A stretch of 64,000 bases of DNA from a virus: positions 1 to 64,000 of IMG/VR virus record IMGVR_UViG_3300036861_000507; one strand, given 5' to 3'. A program made the position numbers and the translations under genes. Position 1 is the first letter of the stretch; the number at the start of each line of letters is the position of its first letter. Positions 41,589 to 49,724 of the stretch are shown in pieces. The notes beneath the pieces are model-generated. The model did not search any database and had not been told where the DNA came from. It saw nothing but the letters and a program-made list of their open reading frames with translations.

Positions 41589-41947
41589 GCCGCGATCTCC
41601 CGCGCATGGCTCTGCGCCACCAGCCACGCCTCGAACTTGGCTTTCCAGTAGTCGAACTCACCCCGCGCCTTGTTGGCCTCGTAGCGCGCTCGCGCGATCT
41701 CGCCGACGTGGTCGTGCCAGGATTGCGTGGCCTTCACCTCGCGCTCTGCAGCGGCAACGGAAAGCTCTCCGCCCAGCGCCTTGCAGCGCCTCGCCAGCTC
41801 GGCGGTCTTCTTCTCCTCCAGCTCGTAGGCCTTGGCGTCGGCCTCCGCCCAGGCGAGCGCGAACACCCTCAGTTGCTCGGGGATGTCCATGCCGGCGATC
41901 TGGGCGAGGCGCACGGCGCTGTCGAGGGCTCTATGCAGCTGCGGCAT
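41585..41947 (-). CDS. Early-operon protein of unknown function
   Basis: This 120-residue protein is helical and probably coiled-coil (EADAKAYELEEKKTAELARR, EREVKATQSWHDHVGEIARA). It overlaps the YqaJ exonuclease gene start by 17 nt. A role in recombination is possible from position only. Confidence 0.5.
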   Translation of the reverse strand: MPQLHRALDSAVRLAQIAGMDIPEQLRVFALAWAEADAKAYELEEKKTAELARRCKALGGELSVAAAEREVKATQSWHDHVGEIARARYEANKARGEFDYWKAKFEAWLVAQSHAREIAA

Positions 41948-42557
41948 GCTTGTACCCCCTGATCTGATCGACGGTCCTGGCTAGCTCGGCGTTGAAGAGC
42001 TCGACGGCGTCCGCCAAACCGCGGATATAGGCCTCGTCGCGATAGGCCCGCTTCACGAACAGCGGCATCTTCGGCCAATAGACGCACAGATCTATGTGGT
42101 CGCGCTCGGCAATCCAGAGCGCCCCTTGGCACTGAGCACGATGCGCCGGCGGGAACTCGTCCTTGAGCAGCGTCTCGATCAGCAGATCGCCGCGCTGGGT
42201 CTTGATCTCGAGCATTCCGTTCTCGCCGATCAGAGAGTCCGGCGAGCACCCCTTGGGACCGTTGCGGATGAACCCCACGCGCTTCGGCTCGGCGTCGTGC
42301 ATGAAGGCGTAAAGGTCGCGAGCCTCCGCTTCCATAGCCTGCCCTCTGGCCATATCGGGGCTGCAATACGTCTCGACCGGCGCGCCCGTGAGAACTTCGG
42401 CCGCCAGGCGCAACATGTAGCTGCGCCGCATCTTGCTCTCACCGCCGCCGCGGCCATTGGCCAGGAGGCAGTGGAACTCGGAGGCCGTAACGAGCCCGCG
42501 GCGCAACTCTCGCCATTGGTCCGTTCCCTGTTCGACATCGGCAATGATTTGCAGCAT
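41931..42557 (-). CDS. YqaJ-family exonuclease (phage recombination)
   Basis: This 208-residue protein begins MLQIIADVEQGTDQWRELRR. It has GLVTASEF, DMARGQAMEAEARDLYAF, CSPDSLIGENGMLEIKTQ (the D...ExK catalytic core) and QCQGALWIAERDHIDLCVY. This is the lambda-exonuclease/YqaJ fold, which resects double-strand ends for annealing by the downstream-coded ERF protein. The two form a phage recombination pair. Confidence 0.82.
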   Translation of the reverse strand: MLQIIADVEQGTDQWRELRRGLVTASEFHCLLANGRGGGESKMRRSYMLRLAAEVLTGAPVETYCSPDMARGQAMEAEARDLYAFMHDAEPKRVGFIRNGPKGCSPDSLIGENGMLEIKTQRGDLLIETLLKDEFPPAHRAQCQGALWIAERDHIDLCVYWPKMPLFVKRAYRDEAYIRGLADAVELFNAELARTVDQIRGYKHAAAA

Positions 42558-42566
42558 GGCGCGACC

Positions 42567-43691
42567 CTAGTAGCTCACAGTGATGTGGGGGATTTCCCCG
42601 CGCGCGATGGCGGCGATGACGATGTGCGCCGTCTTGGTATCGAGGCCGGCACAGTCCCCCAGCGCATCGGCAATCGCCTTGTTGATCTTGGCGACGTGCT
42701 TGGCGTTAGCCTCGCGCTTGGCGGCGGCCGCGTCCTCTGCGGCCTTGGAGTCGGCGACGCGCTTGCGTTCGGCCTCGATGGCGGCGAGTTGGTCGCGCGC
42801 GGCCTTCTCCTCGGCCTCCTTGCGGGCGCGCTCGGCCCTTTCGGCTGCGGCATTCTTGTCGGCTTCGGCGCGCTCGGCGCGGGCGATGGCGTCGGCCTTC
42901 TCGCGCTCGGCACGCAGCCGCTCCTGCTCGATGCGCTCACGCTCAAGGGCGGCGCGACGCTCTGCCGCGCGGGCCTCGGCTTGGGCCTTCTCCTCGGCTT
43001 GCTGGCGGGCGCGCTCGGCTGCCGCGGCAGCGATCCTTTCCTCGCGCTCACGTTGCTCGCGAGCGGCGGCTTCCTGTCTCAACCGCTCCAGCTCGGCGCG
43101 CTCGGCCTCGCGCTTGACCGCCGCCTCGCGCAATGCCGTCAGCTTTTTGCGTACTCCCTCTGCGGCCTCGGCAGCCCGCACCGTGAACTCCTGCCAATCG
43201 CGCTGCGGGGCGGCGTCCAGTTCGGCGAGATGGGCGTCGATCTCCCGGACGGAGGGCTCGAGGTGGAACGTGCCGCCGATGGCGATCAGCTGTGCCAGCG
43301 CCTGCTCGTGCGCATCGACGCGCGCCTGCTCGGCGTTCTCCCAATCGGTCAGGGGCTTGCGGACCTCGTCCCGCAGCGCGTCCAGCGCCTTCTCGATGAG
43401 GGTGCGTTCATTCGAGATGGCCTTCCAGGCGTCATAGTGGGTGCGGCCCAACTCCTGACCCCACTTGTCGAGCAGCGTCTTGGAGCGGGCGACCTTGTAG
43501 GCGAACGAGGCGATGTCCTTCCTGCCGATGGCCGTGGACATGTCACCCTTGAAGGCGCGCACCTCGGCCGTGATGCGGGCGAGCACGGCGTCGACCCCGC
43601 CCTCGGTGCTGAACACTTGCGCCGGGGTGAGGACCTTGGGGTCGATCAGCTCGGTGGAGGGCATGCGCTCCAGGGTGACGGCGTCGTTCAT
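42567..43691 (-). CDS. Long coiled-coil phage protein
   Basis: This 374-residue protein has a globular N-terminus (~1-125, with FAYKVARSKTLLDKWGQELG), then a long Glu/Ala/Arg/Lys-rich coiled coil (~150-330, repeats of AERAERARKEAEEKA type) and a short globular end. It lies between the exonuclease and annealase genes, so a recombination scaffold is possible. No enzymatic motif is visible. Confidence 0.65.
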   Translation of the reverse strand: MNDAVTLERMPSTELIDPKVLTPAQVFSTEGGVDAVLARITAEVRAFKGDMSTAIGRKDIASFAYKVARSKTLLDKWGQELGRTHYDAWKAISNERTLIEKALDALRDEVRKPLTDWENAEQARVDAHEQALAQLIAIGGTFHLEPSVREIDAHLAELDAAPQRDWQEFTVRAAEAAEGVRKKLTALREAAVKREAERAELERLRQEAAAREQREREERIAAAAAERARQQAEEKAQAEARAAERRAALERERIEQERLRAEREKADAIARAERAEADKNAAAERAERARKEAEEKAARDQLAAIEAERKRVADSKAAEDAAAAKREANAKHVAKINKAIADALGDCAGLDTKTAHIVIAAIARGEIPHITVSY

Positions 43692-44473
43692 TGGCTCTTC
43701 TCCCGGCGCTGATCGAGTCGGGTCATGGCTTCGTCGAAACGCGTGGCGGGCAGATCATCCACCTTCGCGATCTTGAAGTACTTGTTGAACTTCACGAGGT
43801 CGACGTTGGTGTCGACGATGGCCAATTGCAGCTTGGAGAGTTGCTCTTCGGAGATGGCTGCCGACGCGCCGGCCCCGTTGCCGTCGTCGTTCGCGTTGCC
43901 CTCTTCCGACGCGATGCCGGTCACCGCCTCGTAGGTCGCGAGCTTGAGATAGGTGGTGGTCGACTTGATCTGTTGGATCGGGTTCTTGGAGCCCGACACG
44001 TCGGGTGGACCTGACAGTGACACGCGCTCCGAGTGCCCTCTGGCATGGGTCAGAACGCACGTGACCTTGATGCTCTTCTCGCCCTGATCGAACTCCCAAC
44101 TGGCATCGAGCCCGTGCTTGCTCAGAGCCTCGTTGGTGGCGCCGACCACGTTGCCGATCGACGAATAGCTGGAATCGTACTGCTTGTTCTTCATGTCCTT
44201 GATGATGGTCGGGGCATTCGCCTTGAAGGCGGCCTTTGCCTCGGTGAACGCCTTCTTCGCCTGCGCCTGATCCATGCGCTGATAGAAGTCGAACGCCTGA
44301 TTGATGCGCTCGATGGGCAGGTTGGTGTCCGTCATGATCCGCTCGAGGATCGCGAACATCGCTCCGCTGCTCTGAGGGAGCGCCGCGATCTGGGTGTTCG
44401 TAGCGGGAGCCCGATGGGCGACCGCCGTCGTTTCCCCCTCGGCTTCCATCAGTGCTGCGTTGGCGTCGGCCAT
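43688..44473 (-). CDS. ERF-family single-strand annealing protein
   Basis: This 261-residue protein has the ERF core: FKANAPTIIKDMKNKQYDSS, YSSIGNVVGATNEALSKHGL, CVLTHARGHSERVSLSG, SKNPIQQIKSTTTYLKLATY and EAVTGIAS. It binds single-strand DNA and pairs complementary ends made by the YqaJ exonuclease. Start ATG at 44473; a longer GTG-type extension is less likely. Confidence 0.85.
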   Translation of the reverse strand: MADANAALMEAEGETTAVAHRAPATNTQIAALPQSSGAMFAILERIMTDTNLPIERINQAFDFYQRMDQAQAKKAFTEAKAAFKANAPTIIKDMKNKQYDSSYSSIGNVVGATNEALSKHGLDASWEFDQGEKSIKVTCVLTHARGHSERVSLSGPPDVSGSKNPIQQIKSTTTYLKLATYEAVTGIASEEGNANDDGNGAGASAAISEEQLSKLQLAIVDTNVDLVKFNKYFKIAKVDDLPATRFDEAMTRLDQRREKSQ

Positions 44474-44486
44474 GTCACGTCCTCCT

Positions 44487-44840
44487 TCACACTTCCACCG
44501 CACGCGTATAGAGCCGCTTGATCCAACTGCTTTCCGGGTCGGAGTAGGCCTGCCTGATGGCTCGGTCGACCACGTCCTGCACGCGGTGGTTCCACGGATC
44601 GGACAGCAGTCGCAGCTCGATGCGCTGGGCGATGTCCTTGGGCGGAGCGATCTTCTCGATGATGGCCACGTTGGTCCCGGCCCTGATCTCGACCCGGCCC
44701 AGTTCGATCTCGATGCTCATCACCCGCCACAGGCCGTCCTTGCCGAAGTCGATGGCGGCTGTGCCGTCGGCCAGGAGGCCGATCGAGCCACGGTCGTTGG
44801 AGAGGATGGGCAGGTCCTCGAAGTGGTATTCGCAGAGCAT
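44487..44840 (-). CDS. Early-operon protein of unknown function
   Basis: This 117-residue protein begins MLCEYHFEDLPILSNDRGSI and contains DIAQRIELRLLSDPWNHRVQ and WIKRLYTRAVEV. Mixed alpha/beta; not recognised. It is the cistron before ERF. Confidence 0.5.
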   Translation of the reverse strand: MLCEYHFEDLPILSNDRGSIGLLADGTAAIDFGKDGLWRVMSIEIELGRVEIRAGTNVAIIEKIAPPKDIAQRIELRLLSDPWNHRVQDVVDRAIRQAYSDPESSWIKRLYTRAVEV

Positions 44841-44906
44841 GGGGTCGTCCGTGGTGAGAGTGTGGGGCTCAGGAGTGGGTTGGGCGCGGGGTTGCGGGCG
44901 GGGCGA

Positions 44907-45206
44907 TCATGTCCGCACCCTCAGATGCATGTATTCCTCGGGGGTCATCTGTGGTGGTGCGAACTCGCCAAACAGTTCTTTCTGTGCTTGCTCGGCCCAG
45001 GCGGCGTCCCAGGCGGCTGCGAGCGCGTGCTTGTAGCCCGCCGCCGCATCCGGCACCCAGACGATGGGCCGTTCCGCGAGCCCGAGCGCAGCGATGTGGG
45101 CTCGCATCGCGGTCTCGACGCCAGCGCGGTCAAGCGTCGGCCGCCGCACATCGAACCGATGCAACCGCGCAATCGCTGCGCTCGCTTCCTTGCCGATGGT
45201 CGCCAT
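44907..45206 (-). CDS. Early-operon protein of unknown function
   Basis: This 99-residue protein reads MATIGKEASAAIARLHRFDV, then VPDAAAGYKHALAAAWDAAW and a C-terminal YMHLRVRT. The AAAWDAAW segment is a repeat-like helix. ATG at 45206 is preferred over an upstream TTG. Function unknown. Confidence 0.45.
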   Translation of the reverse strand: MATIGKEASAAIARLHRFDVRRPTLDRAGVETAMRAHIAALGLAERPIVWVPDAAAGYKHALAAAWDAAWAEQAQKELFGEFAPPQMTPEEYMHLRVRT

Positions 45207-45208
45207 GG

Positions 45209-45556
45209 TCAATCCGCCACCACCCGCATCTCGCCAGCATCAAACTCCCGTTGACGACGCACCCGATAGGTGCCCTGCGGCAACGCGATCGCGTCATGCT
45301 CCTCATGCTTGAGCGTGGCGCCACCCTTGTTGGCGATCTTGATGTGGCCGAGATAGAGTTGGGACGGGAGGTCGCGCGCGAGCGCGTCGTCGCGGAACAT
45401 CACGGCGCCGCCGTAGAAGGCATGCCGGTGTCCCGTGACCTCGCCGCGCGCCAGCACGACGGCGCCGTCTGGGTCTACGTTGATGGGCTCCGAAGGCGCC
45501 GCGTCGGCGACGCGCTCCAGGATGATGTCGCCCTGGGCAAAAAATTCACGATGCAT
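45209..45556 (-). CDS. Conserved-looking phage protein of unknown function
   Basis: This 115-residue protein starts at ATG 45556: MHREFFAQGDIILERVADAA, then VVLARGEVTGHRHAFYGGAV, KHEEHDAIALPQGTYRVRRQ. The GEVTGHxH and HEEH...LPxGxYxVxRQRE pattern is typical of a common phage protein found near early genes. It may bind metal; the role is unknown. Confidence 0.6.
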   Translation of the reverse strand: MHREFFAQGDIILERVADAAPSEPINVDPDGAVVLARGEVTGHRHAFYGGAVMFRDDALARDLPSQLYLGHIKIANKGGATLKHEEHDAIALPQGTYRVRRQREFDAGEMRVVAD

Positions 45557-45773
45557 ATTCGTTCTCCGGTTCTCGAAACGCGCACGCGTCTGTCTCAACC
45601 AATCGGGACGGCGAGCCCCTCCAAGATCAGCGATGCCCCGCATCGCGCGACCCCGTACGCACCACCACTGACTCGCCGAACTCGCCGTCCCTCGGCCTTG
45701 CCTTGCGCTCACCCCGCACGGGCCGGGCCCTCACGCGGCCCACTTACGCAAGACTTCCCGCACCGGCCGATCT

Positions 45774-45845
45774 CTAAAAATTCGCCATTGCCGCGAACAG
45801 CACGATCCAGGCGATGGCCAAAACGCCGTACCAATCATCCAGCAT
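45774..45845 (-). CDS. Very small membrane peptide
   Basis: A 23-residue ORF (MLDDWYGVLAIAWIVLFAAM, then ANF) is almost all a single hydrophobic segment after a short charged start. It lies in the 400-nt gap between the 115-residue gene and tnpB. Coding status is uncertain; the gap otherwise holds the omega-RNA region and a short fragment ending KHTFAEIADVVAGWFAEAPH. Confidence 0.35.
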   Translation of the reverse strand: MLDDWYGVLAIAWIVLFAAMANF

Positions 45846-45903
45846 GGGGCGCCTCCGCGAACCAGCCCGCGACCACGTCGGCGATCTCGGCGAAGGTGTG
45901 CTT

Positions 45904-46050
45904 GTGACATGCTCCCCGGCCTTCAGACCGGAGCTTCCCAGTGGGGTTCTCCTGGCTCACAGCGGGGCTCCTTCTGCAAGCGTGCCCAGTCCGGCACGGG
46001 CGATGTTGAGTGCGGCGTTAACGTCGCGATCGTGGACCGCTCCGCACTCG
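45904..46050 (-). ncRNA. Candidate omega-RNA and IS605-type right end
   Basis: Immediately after the tnpB stop, the minus strand reads through a hairpin GCTCCGG...CCGGGGAGC and ends ATGTCAC at 45908-45904. This is the usual right-end form of IS605/TnpB elements, where the scaffold of the guide RNA overlaps the 3' end of tnpB. The next ~20 nt (45903-45884) would be the guide. The 5' limit given is an estimate. Confidence 0.65.
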
Positions 46051-47078
46051 CTGCACTCCCATCGCCTTACTCCAAGGTCTGCGATACCTTTCGGCCTCCC
46101 TTCCGGCAGTGCGCCGCAAGCGGAACAGACTTGGGAAGTGAAGCGCTCATCCACTTCCACCATCCTGCCCCCATGCCTCATGGCCTTGTAGGACAGCTGC
46201 GTGCGAAGCGTGGACCAGCCGGCATCGAGCACGCTCTTTGCCATCCTGGTCCGAGACAATCTGCTGCTCGACACGTTGCCCACGGCGATCAGGCCGTGGG
46301 CCAAGGCGATGCGAGCACTCGCCTTGTGAAGGTGATCCTTGCGTGCGTTGGCGATCTTCGTCGCAATGCTGCAGGCGAGCCGCTTCTTGTTGGCGCGCTG
46401 CGCCTTGCCGAGCTTCTCTTGCAGCCGACGATAGTGTTGCGGCGCGGCGATCTTCTCGCCCGTCGAGAGCGTGGCCAGCTCCTTCAGGCCGAGATCGATG
46501 CCAACCGCCGCTGCGCCCGATTTGGCGAACGCTTCGGCTGGGAACTCGACCGGCACGTTGATGTACCAGTGGCCCTTGGTATCGGCATTGAAGCTGCCCG
46601 CGTGGATCACGGAGCCCGCGGGAATGTCGCGCAGGTGCATCGGCTGATACTTGATGCCGCGGAACTTGAACGCTACACCATCGAACGTGACGTGCCCCTG
46701 ATTGAACGGCACCCAGCCCAGGGACTTGCGGCCGCGAAACCGTAGCCACGCCTTCTTGTGCTGTTTCCGCGAGCGGTCGTACTGCTGGCACACCTTCTGA
46801 ATCGTGTGGGCATGCAGGTCGAGCCACTTGCCGGCGCCAGCAGTGAGGCGCTGGAGGTCGACGGCCGTTAGCCACCTGCGCCCCGACTTGGCTGCCTTCT
46901 GCTGGGTCTCGTTGGCGTAGTTCCAGACATAGTGGACGGAGCGTGCCTGCCGGTTCAATTCGCGCGCATGCTTGTCGCGCAGCCTGAACTTGAGCACCAA
47001 CAGGATGGGCTCGCTATCCCCGCCCTGAAGGACGGGTCTTGCGCTCGCGAGTTCGTGGCTTGGTTCAAACAGGGTCAT
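45957..47078 (-). CDS. tnpB: TnpB (IS605 OrfB) RNA-guided nuclease, atypical active site
   Basis: This 373-residue protein has the TnpB N-terminal fold (VWNYANETQQ), RuvC-I GIDLGLK (Asp195), a zinc ribbon (TSQVCSACG, WECSECGA) and RuvC-III HDRDVNAA (Asp350). At the usual RuvC-II Glu position it has AVGNV (Gly267). A Glu lies at 311 (EVDERFTSQ), where the commoner sequence has Pro. This resembles TnpB groups with a relocated Glu. No tnpA is present; the start overlaps the upstream gene (ATGA), so the gene is embedded in the phage operon. Confidence 0.85.
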   Translation of the reverse strand: MTLFEPSHELASARPVLQGGDSEPILLVLKFRLRDKHARELNRQARSVHYVWNYANETQQKAAKSGRRWLTAVDLQRLTAGAGKWLDLHAHTIQKVCQQYDRSRKQHKKAWLRFRGRKSLGWVPFNQGHVTFDGVAFKFRGIKYQPMHLRDIPAGSVIHAGSFNADTKGHWYINVPVEFPAEAFAKSGAAAVGIDLGLKELATLSTGEKIAAPQHYRRLQEKLGKAQRANKKRLACSIATKIANARKDHLHKASARIALAHGLIAVGNVSSSRLSRTRMAKSVLDAGWSTLRTQLSYKAMRHGGRMVEVDERFTSQVCSACGALPEGRPKGIADLGVRRWECSECGAVHDRDVNAALNIARAGLGTLAEGAPL

Positions 47079-47290
47079 GTGCTGCCTCCCTTTCGCGCCT
47101 CGTACGCTTCCCTCGACACGCACTCGATCCCGCGCGCCACCGGAACCCTCAAGCCGTCGGCGAGGATGACGGTGCGCAAGATGCCGGCGTGCACCTGCTG
47201 CAGATCGGCAAGGCACTGGGCCTGGCTCGGCTGCGGCAGCGCGATCCGCTGGCCGGTGGTGAGGACCTGGATGATGAGGAACCACTTCAC
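47075..47290 (-). CDS. Small membrane-anchored or secreted protein
   Basis: This 71-residue protein starts MKWFLIIQVLTTGQRIALPQ, a hydrophobic N-terminus like a signal or anchor, and ends SREAYEARKGGST. Its stop overlaps the tnpB start. Not recognised. Confidence 0.45.
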   Translation of the reverse strand: MKWFLIIQVLTTGQRIALPQPSQAQCLADLQQVHAGILRTVILADGLRVPVARGIECVSREAYEARKGGST

Positions 47291-47817
47291 GACGGCCGCC
47301 TCCCATCGTTACGTGAATGGACGATCTGTCGCCGCTTCTCGGCCAAATCGCGGATGGCACCGAGCGCGAACCGCTCGCGCACCTCGCGCATCAGCTCGAC
47401 GCAATGGTCGGGATCGTGCCGGTGGCGCAGCCATAGCGCGAACAGCTCCCGGCGCAGCGCATAGGGATCGATGGCCCGTACCCACCACCAGGACTCCTCC
47501 CCGTCGGGATGGTGGTGGAGGCTGTCATGGCAGTGCCAGCAGAGTGGGACGACGAACCAGTCGGGAGGCTGGCGCCCGAGCCCCGCCATGCGCCCCGCTT
47601 CTCCGAAGCGGATGTGGTGCGCGTGCATGGCGCGATTTTCGGGGCAGGTGCAGCACGACACCTGATTGATGATGGCGACGTAGCGGGGCATGCGCCAGCC
47701 GGGCGGGACGGACACGCCCTTGCGCGCTTGGAAGCGCTCGGCGGGGCTGGGTCTGAAGTTGGCTAGCACGTGCGGTGTCTCAATCTCGTAGGCTCTATCC
47801 CGTCGACGCATGGTCAT
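47287..47817 (-). CDS. HNH nuclease-like phage protein (DUF968-like)
   Basis: This 176-residue protein from ATG at 47817 (8 nt after GGAGG) contains CCTCPENRAMHAHHIRFGEA, then LCWHCHDSLHHHPDGEESWW. This His/Cys-rich HNH form is typical of DUF968-like phage nucleases in recombination regions. It is the first gene of the leftward operon after the promoter at about 47.93 kb. Confidence 0.7.
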   Translation of the reverse strand: MTMRRRDRAYEIETPHVLANFRPSPAERFQARKGVSVPPGWRMPRYVAIINQVSCCTCPENRAMHAHHIRFGEAGRMAGLGRQPPDWFVVPLCWHCHDSLHHHPDGEESWWWVRAIDPYALRRELFALWLRHRHDPDHCVELMREVRERFALGAIRDLAEKRRQIVHSRNDGRRPS

Positions 47818-48139
47818 GAACGCAACCTCCGCAAATGAACTCGTTGTCGCCGGACGCCCTGTCCGTGGGATGTGGGGCCCGCGGTACCAATGGGGGTTGG
47901 GGCGGGCCGGAGCATCCGGCGACAAACATCACTCTACCAACTCGGTAGAGAATTGCAAGGCCTATTTTCTCAAATTCGGTAGAGGCTGTTCCACAGGTGT
48001 GCCGCCGCTGCAACAAAGTTCCATAATTTGTGAAGCTCGCGCATAGACCCGATTGCAACTGCTGCTAGAGTGCGACGTCTACGTACGTTAGTGACGACAC
48101 AGCAAAAAACGGGAACACACCTGTTGGGGGGGTGGAGGT
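47818..48139. promoter_or_regulatory. Divergent control region of the lysogeny switch, leftward promoter
   Basis: The gap holds a leftward promoter. On the minus strand TTGCAA (47958-47953) lies 16 nt from TAGAGT (47936-47931). The operator CTCTACC-N5-GGTAGAG (47932-47950) overlaps the spacer and -10. A second half-site GGTAGAG lies at 47978-47984. The distal part (48000-48139) leads to the rightward membrane-protein gene, with GGAGG before its ATG. Confidence 0.7.
47932..47950. promoter_or_regulatory. Operator OL
   Basis: A perfect 7-bp inverted repeat, CTCTACC (47932-47938) and GGTAGAG (47944-47950), is separated by 5 nt. It is identical in arm sequence and spacing to the operator at 49461-49479. 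It covers the -10 of the leftward promoter. Confidence 0.75.
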
Positions 48140-48856
48140 ATGCGTGCGGCTATATTGACCTTGCGTGTGGAGTGGGATCGGAGGTGGCAATTCAACGGGC
48201 GGCCGAGAAACCTGTTGATCGCTGCGGCGAGCATGGCGGCGGCGACGGGCGTCGGCCTCGCTGCGGGGCGCTACGGCATTCTGTGGTATGGCTCGCCCTA
48301 CGTCGCCATCGTGGCGGTAATCGCCAACCGTCTCGGACTCCGTGCGGCACTGCTGGCGGCGGCCATGGGCATCGCCGCTCTGCATTTTCTGTTCATGGAT
48401 GCGGACTACACGTGGCCCACCCGCTGCGTGGCCTACCTATCGATCATTGCGGTTGCGGTGTTCGTGGCCCGGCCGAGGCCGCCGGCGACGACCACGGTCT
48501 ATGACCGCGGGCCGGACCTGCCATTCACCGGACGCAACGGCGGCAGTAGCGCCGAAGAGAACCAGCAAGGCGACCGCAGCCTGCATTCGGCAGGCTGGGT
48601 TTACTGGGACGTGCGCCCGTCAGGCAAATGGGCCGAGGATTGCCGAGTCGGCAGCGAGTACTGCCGCATCTGGATCAACCGCGCTCTCCATGCCGAGCGC
48701 GTCCCTCTACTATCTTGGATCGTCCATGACATGGTGCGCGCAGGTCGCTGGTCGGGCGTAGAGGCGGGCTTCACCAGTGCCTTGGAAAAGCTGGCACTTA
48801 GGCCGACCCCACGGGCACCGGGTTCCGCAGAACCACCCCCACAATCGTCGGGTTGA
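48140..48856 (+). CDS. Membrane protein with DUF4118-like segment
   Basis: This 238-residue protein has three or four hydrophobic segments between ~25 and ~110 (LLIAAASMAAATGVGLAAGR, SPYVAIVAVIANRLGLRAAL, CVAYLSIIAVAVFVA). A soluble C-terminus with EENQQGDRSLHSAG follows. The N-terminal fold resembles the DUF4118 sensor-type membrane domain. It converges with the repressor gene and overlaps it by 59 nt. Superinfection or membrane immunity is possible (inference). Confidence 0.6.
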   Translation: MRAAILTLRVEWDRRWQFNGRPRNLLIAAASMAAATGVGLAAGRYGILWYGSPYVAIVAVIANRLGLRAALLAAAMGIAALHFLFMDADYTWPTRCVAYLSIIAVAVFVARPRPPATTTVYDRGPDLPFTGRNGGSSAEENQQGDRSLHSAGWVYWDVRPSGKWAEDCRVGSEYCRIWINRALHAERVPLLSWIVHDMVRAGRWSGVEAGFTSALEKLALRPTPRAPGSAEPPPQSSG

Positions 48857-49352
48857 CGGTCGGGTCGCTCAGGTCGATCGCCAGATTGGCGCCGCCGCGA
48901 TTGGTGACTAGCATGGATGGCGGCACGAACTGCCGCAGGGCCCGCTTGCGTTCCGGCCCGATCTCCACCAGCACTACGTCGAGACCCTTGGGATTGGCCA
49001 CGGCCTCGGGCGATTCGTCAACGGTGATGACGTCTCCGGGACCGATTCCCAGGTTGACCACGGACCGCTCGGTGACGCGGTAGACCCGCAAGCCCCGGCT
49101 GGCGATGGCCGCCACCACGGGGCTCGATTCCATCGGCTCGACCTCGACCGCGACCTCTGCCGCCACGACATTGGCGATCAGATCGGCCGGGTGGCAGTTC
49201 AGAACCTCGGATAGCCGTTCCATCCATTCCTGCGTCAGCTTCGTGGCGCCGCTCTCGAGGCGCCAGATGTGATTGGCCGTGGTCCCGACGAGGTCGGCCA
49301 GGGCTTCCTGGGTGAGCGTGGCTCGTTCGCGCAGTTCTTTGATGCGGTTCAT
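48798..49352 (-). CDS. CI-type repressor
   Basis: This 184-residue protein has an N-terminal helix-turn-helix (LTQEALADLVGTTANHIWRL, ESGATKL). After a linker, the C-terminal domain (LGIGPGDVITVDESPEAVAN, VVLVEIGPERKRALR) has a LexA/CI-like beta fold. The usual Ser of the autocleavage site is not evident, so induction may not use RecA-stimulated cleavage. ATG at 49352 is chosen because it starts the helix-turn-helix cleanly. It should bind the two operators. Confidence 0.78.
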   Translation of the reverse strand: MNRIKELRERATLTQEALADLVGTTANHIWRLESGATKLTQEWMERLSEVLNCHPADLIANVVAAEVAVEVEPMESSPVVAAIASRGLRVYRVTERSVVNLGIGPGDVITVDESPEAVANPKGLDVVLVEIGPERKRALRQFVPPSMLVTNRGGANLAIDLSDPTVNPTIVGVVLRNPVPVGSA

Positions 49353-49451
49353 GGCGGGTTCTGCATAGCCACGCCACTTTTCGCATTCATCTACGAAGCT
49401 AGTCGGTTGTACTGGCATGACGCAAACCCGTAACTGAGATACTCCACAGCA

Positions 49452-49488
49452 TTGACGTAACTCTACCCATCCGGTAGAGTGCTTCGCC
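49452..49488 (+). promoter_or_regulatory. Rightward promoter PR with operator OR
   Basis: TTGACG (49452-49457), 17-nt spacer and TAGAGT (49475-49480) form a strong sigma70-type promoter. The operator CTCTACC-N5-GGTAGAG lies at 49461-49479, across the spacer and -10. The cro ATG at 49489 is only 8 nt after the -10, so the transcript would be leaderless or almost so. Confidence 0.78.
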
Positions 49489-49692
49489 ATGAAGCTAACC
49501 GACTACCTGAAGAAGCACAAGATTTCGGTCGCCGACTTCGCCAAGAGCGTCGGCGTCGATCAGGACAGCGTCTACCGCTACTGCAACGGCACGCGGCGGC
49601 CGAGTTGGCGCGTGCTCCCCAAGATCATGTCGGTGACGGGCGGAAAGGTGAAGGCCGAGAGTTTTTTGCCTCGGCCCAGCCGCGCCGCGTGA
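49489..49692 (+). CDS. Cro-like helix-turn-helix protein
   Basis: This 67-residue protein reads MKLTDYLKKHKISVADFAKS, VGVDQDSVYRYCNGTRRPSW, a canonical Cro/CI-type helix-turn-helix. It is the first gene from PR, is divergent from the repressor gene, and has almost no leader. It should compete with CI for the CTCTACC-type operators. Confidence 0.78.
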   Translation: MKLTDYLKKHKISVADFAKSVGVDQDSVYRYCNGTRRPSWRVLPKIMSVTGGKVKAESFLPRPSRAA

Positions 49693-49724
49693 AGCGAGTG
49701 AACCGAGGCTCTGGATAAAAAACG

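Noticed and set aside
45814-46191. Plus-strand frame across the tnpB 3' end
   Set aside because: Shadow of tnpB and of its right-end hairpin.
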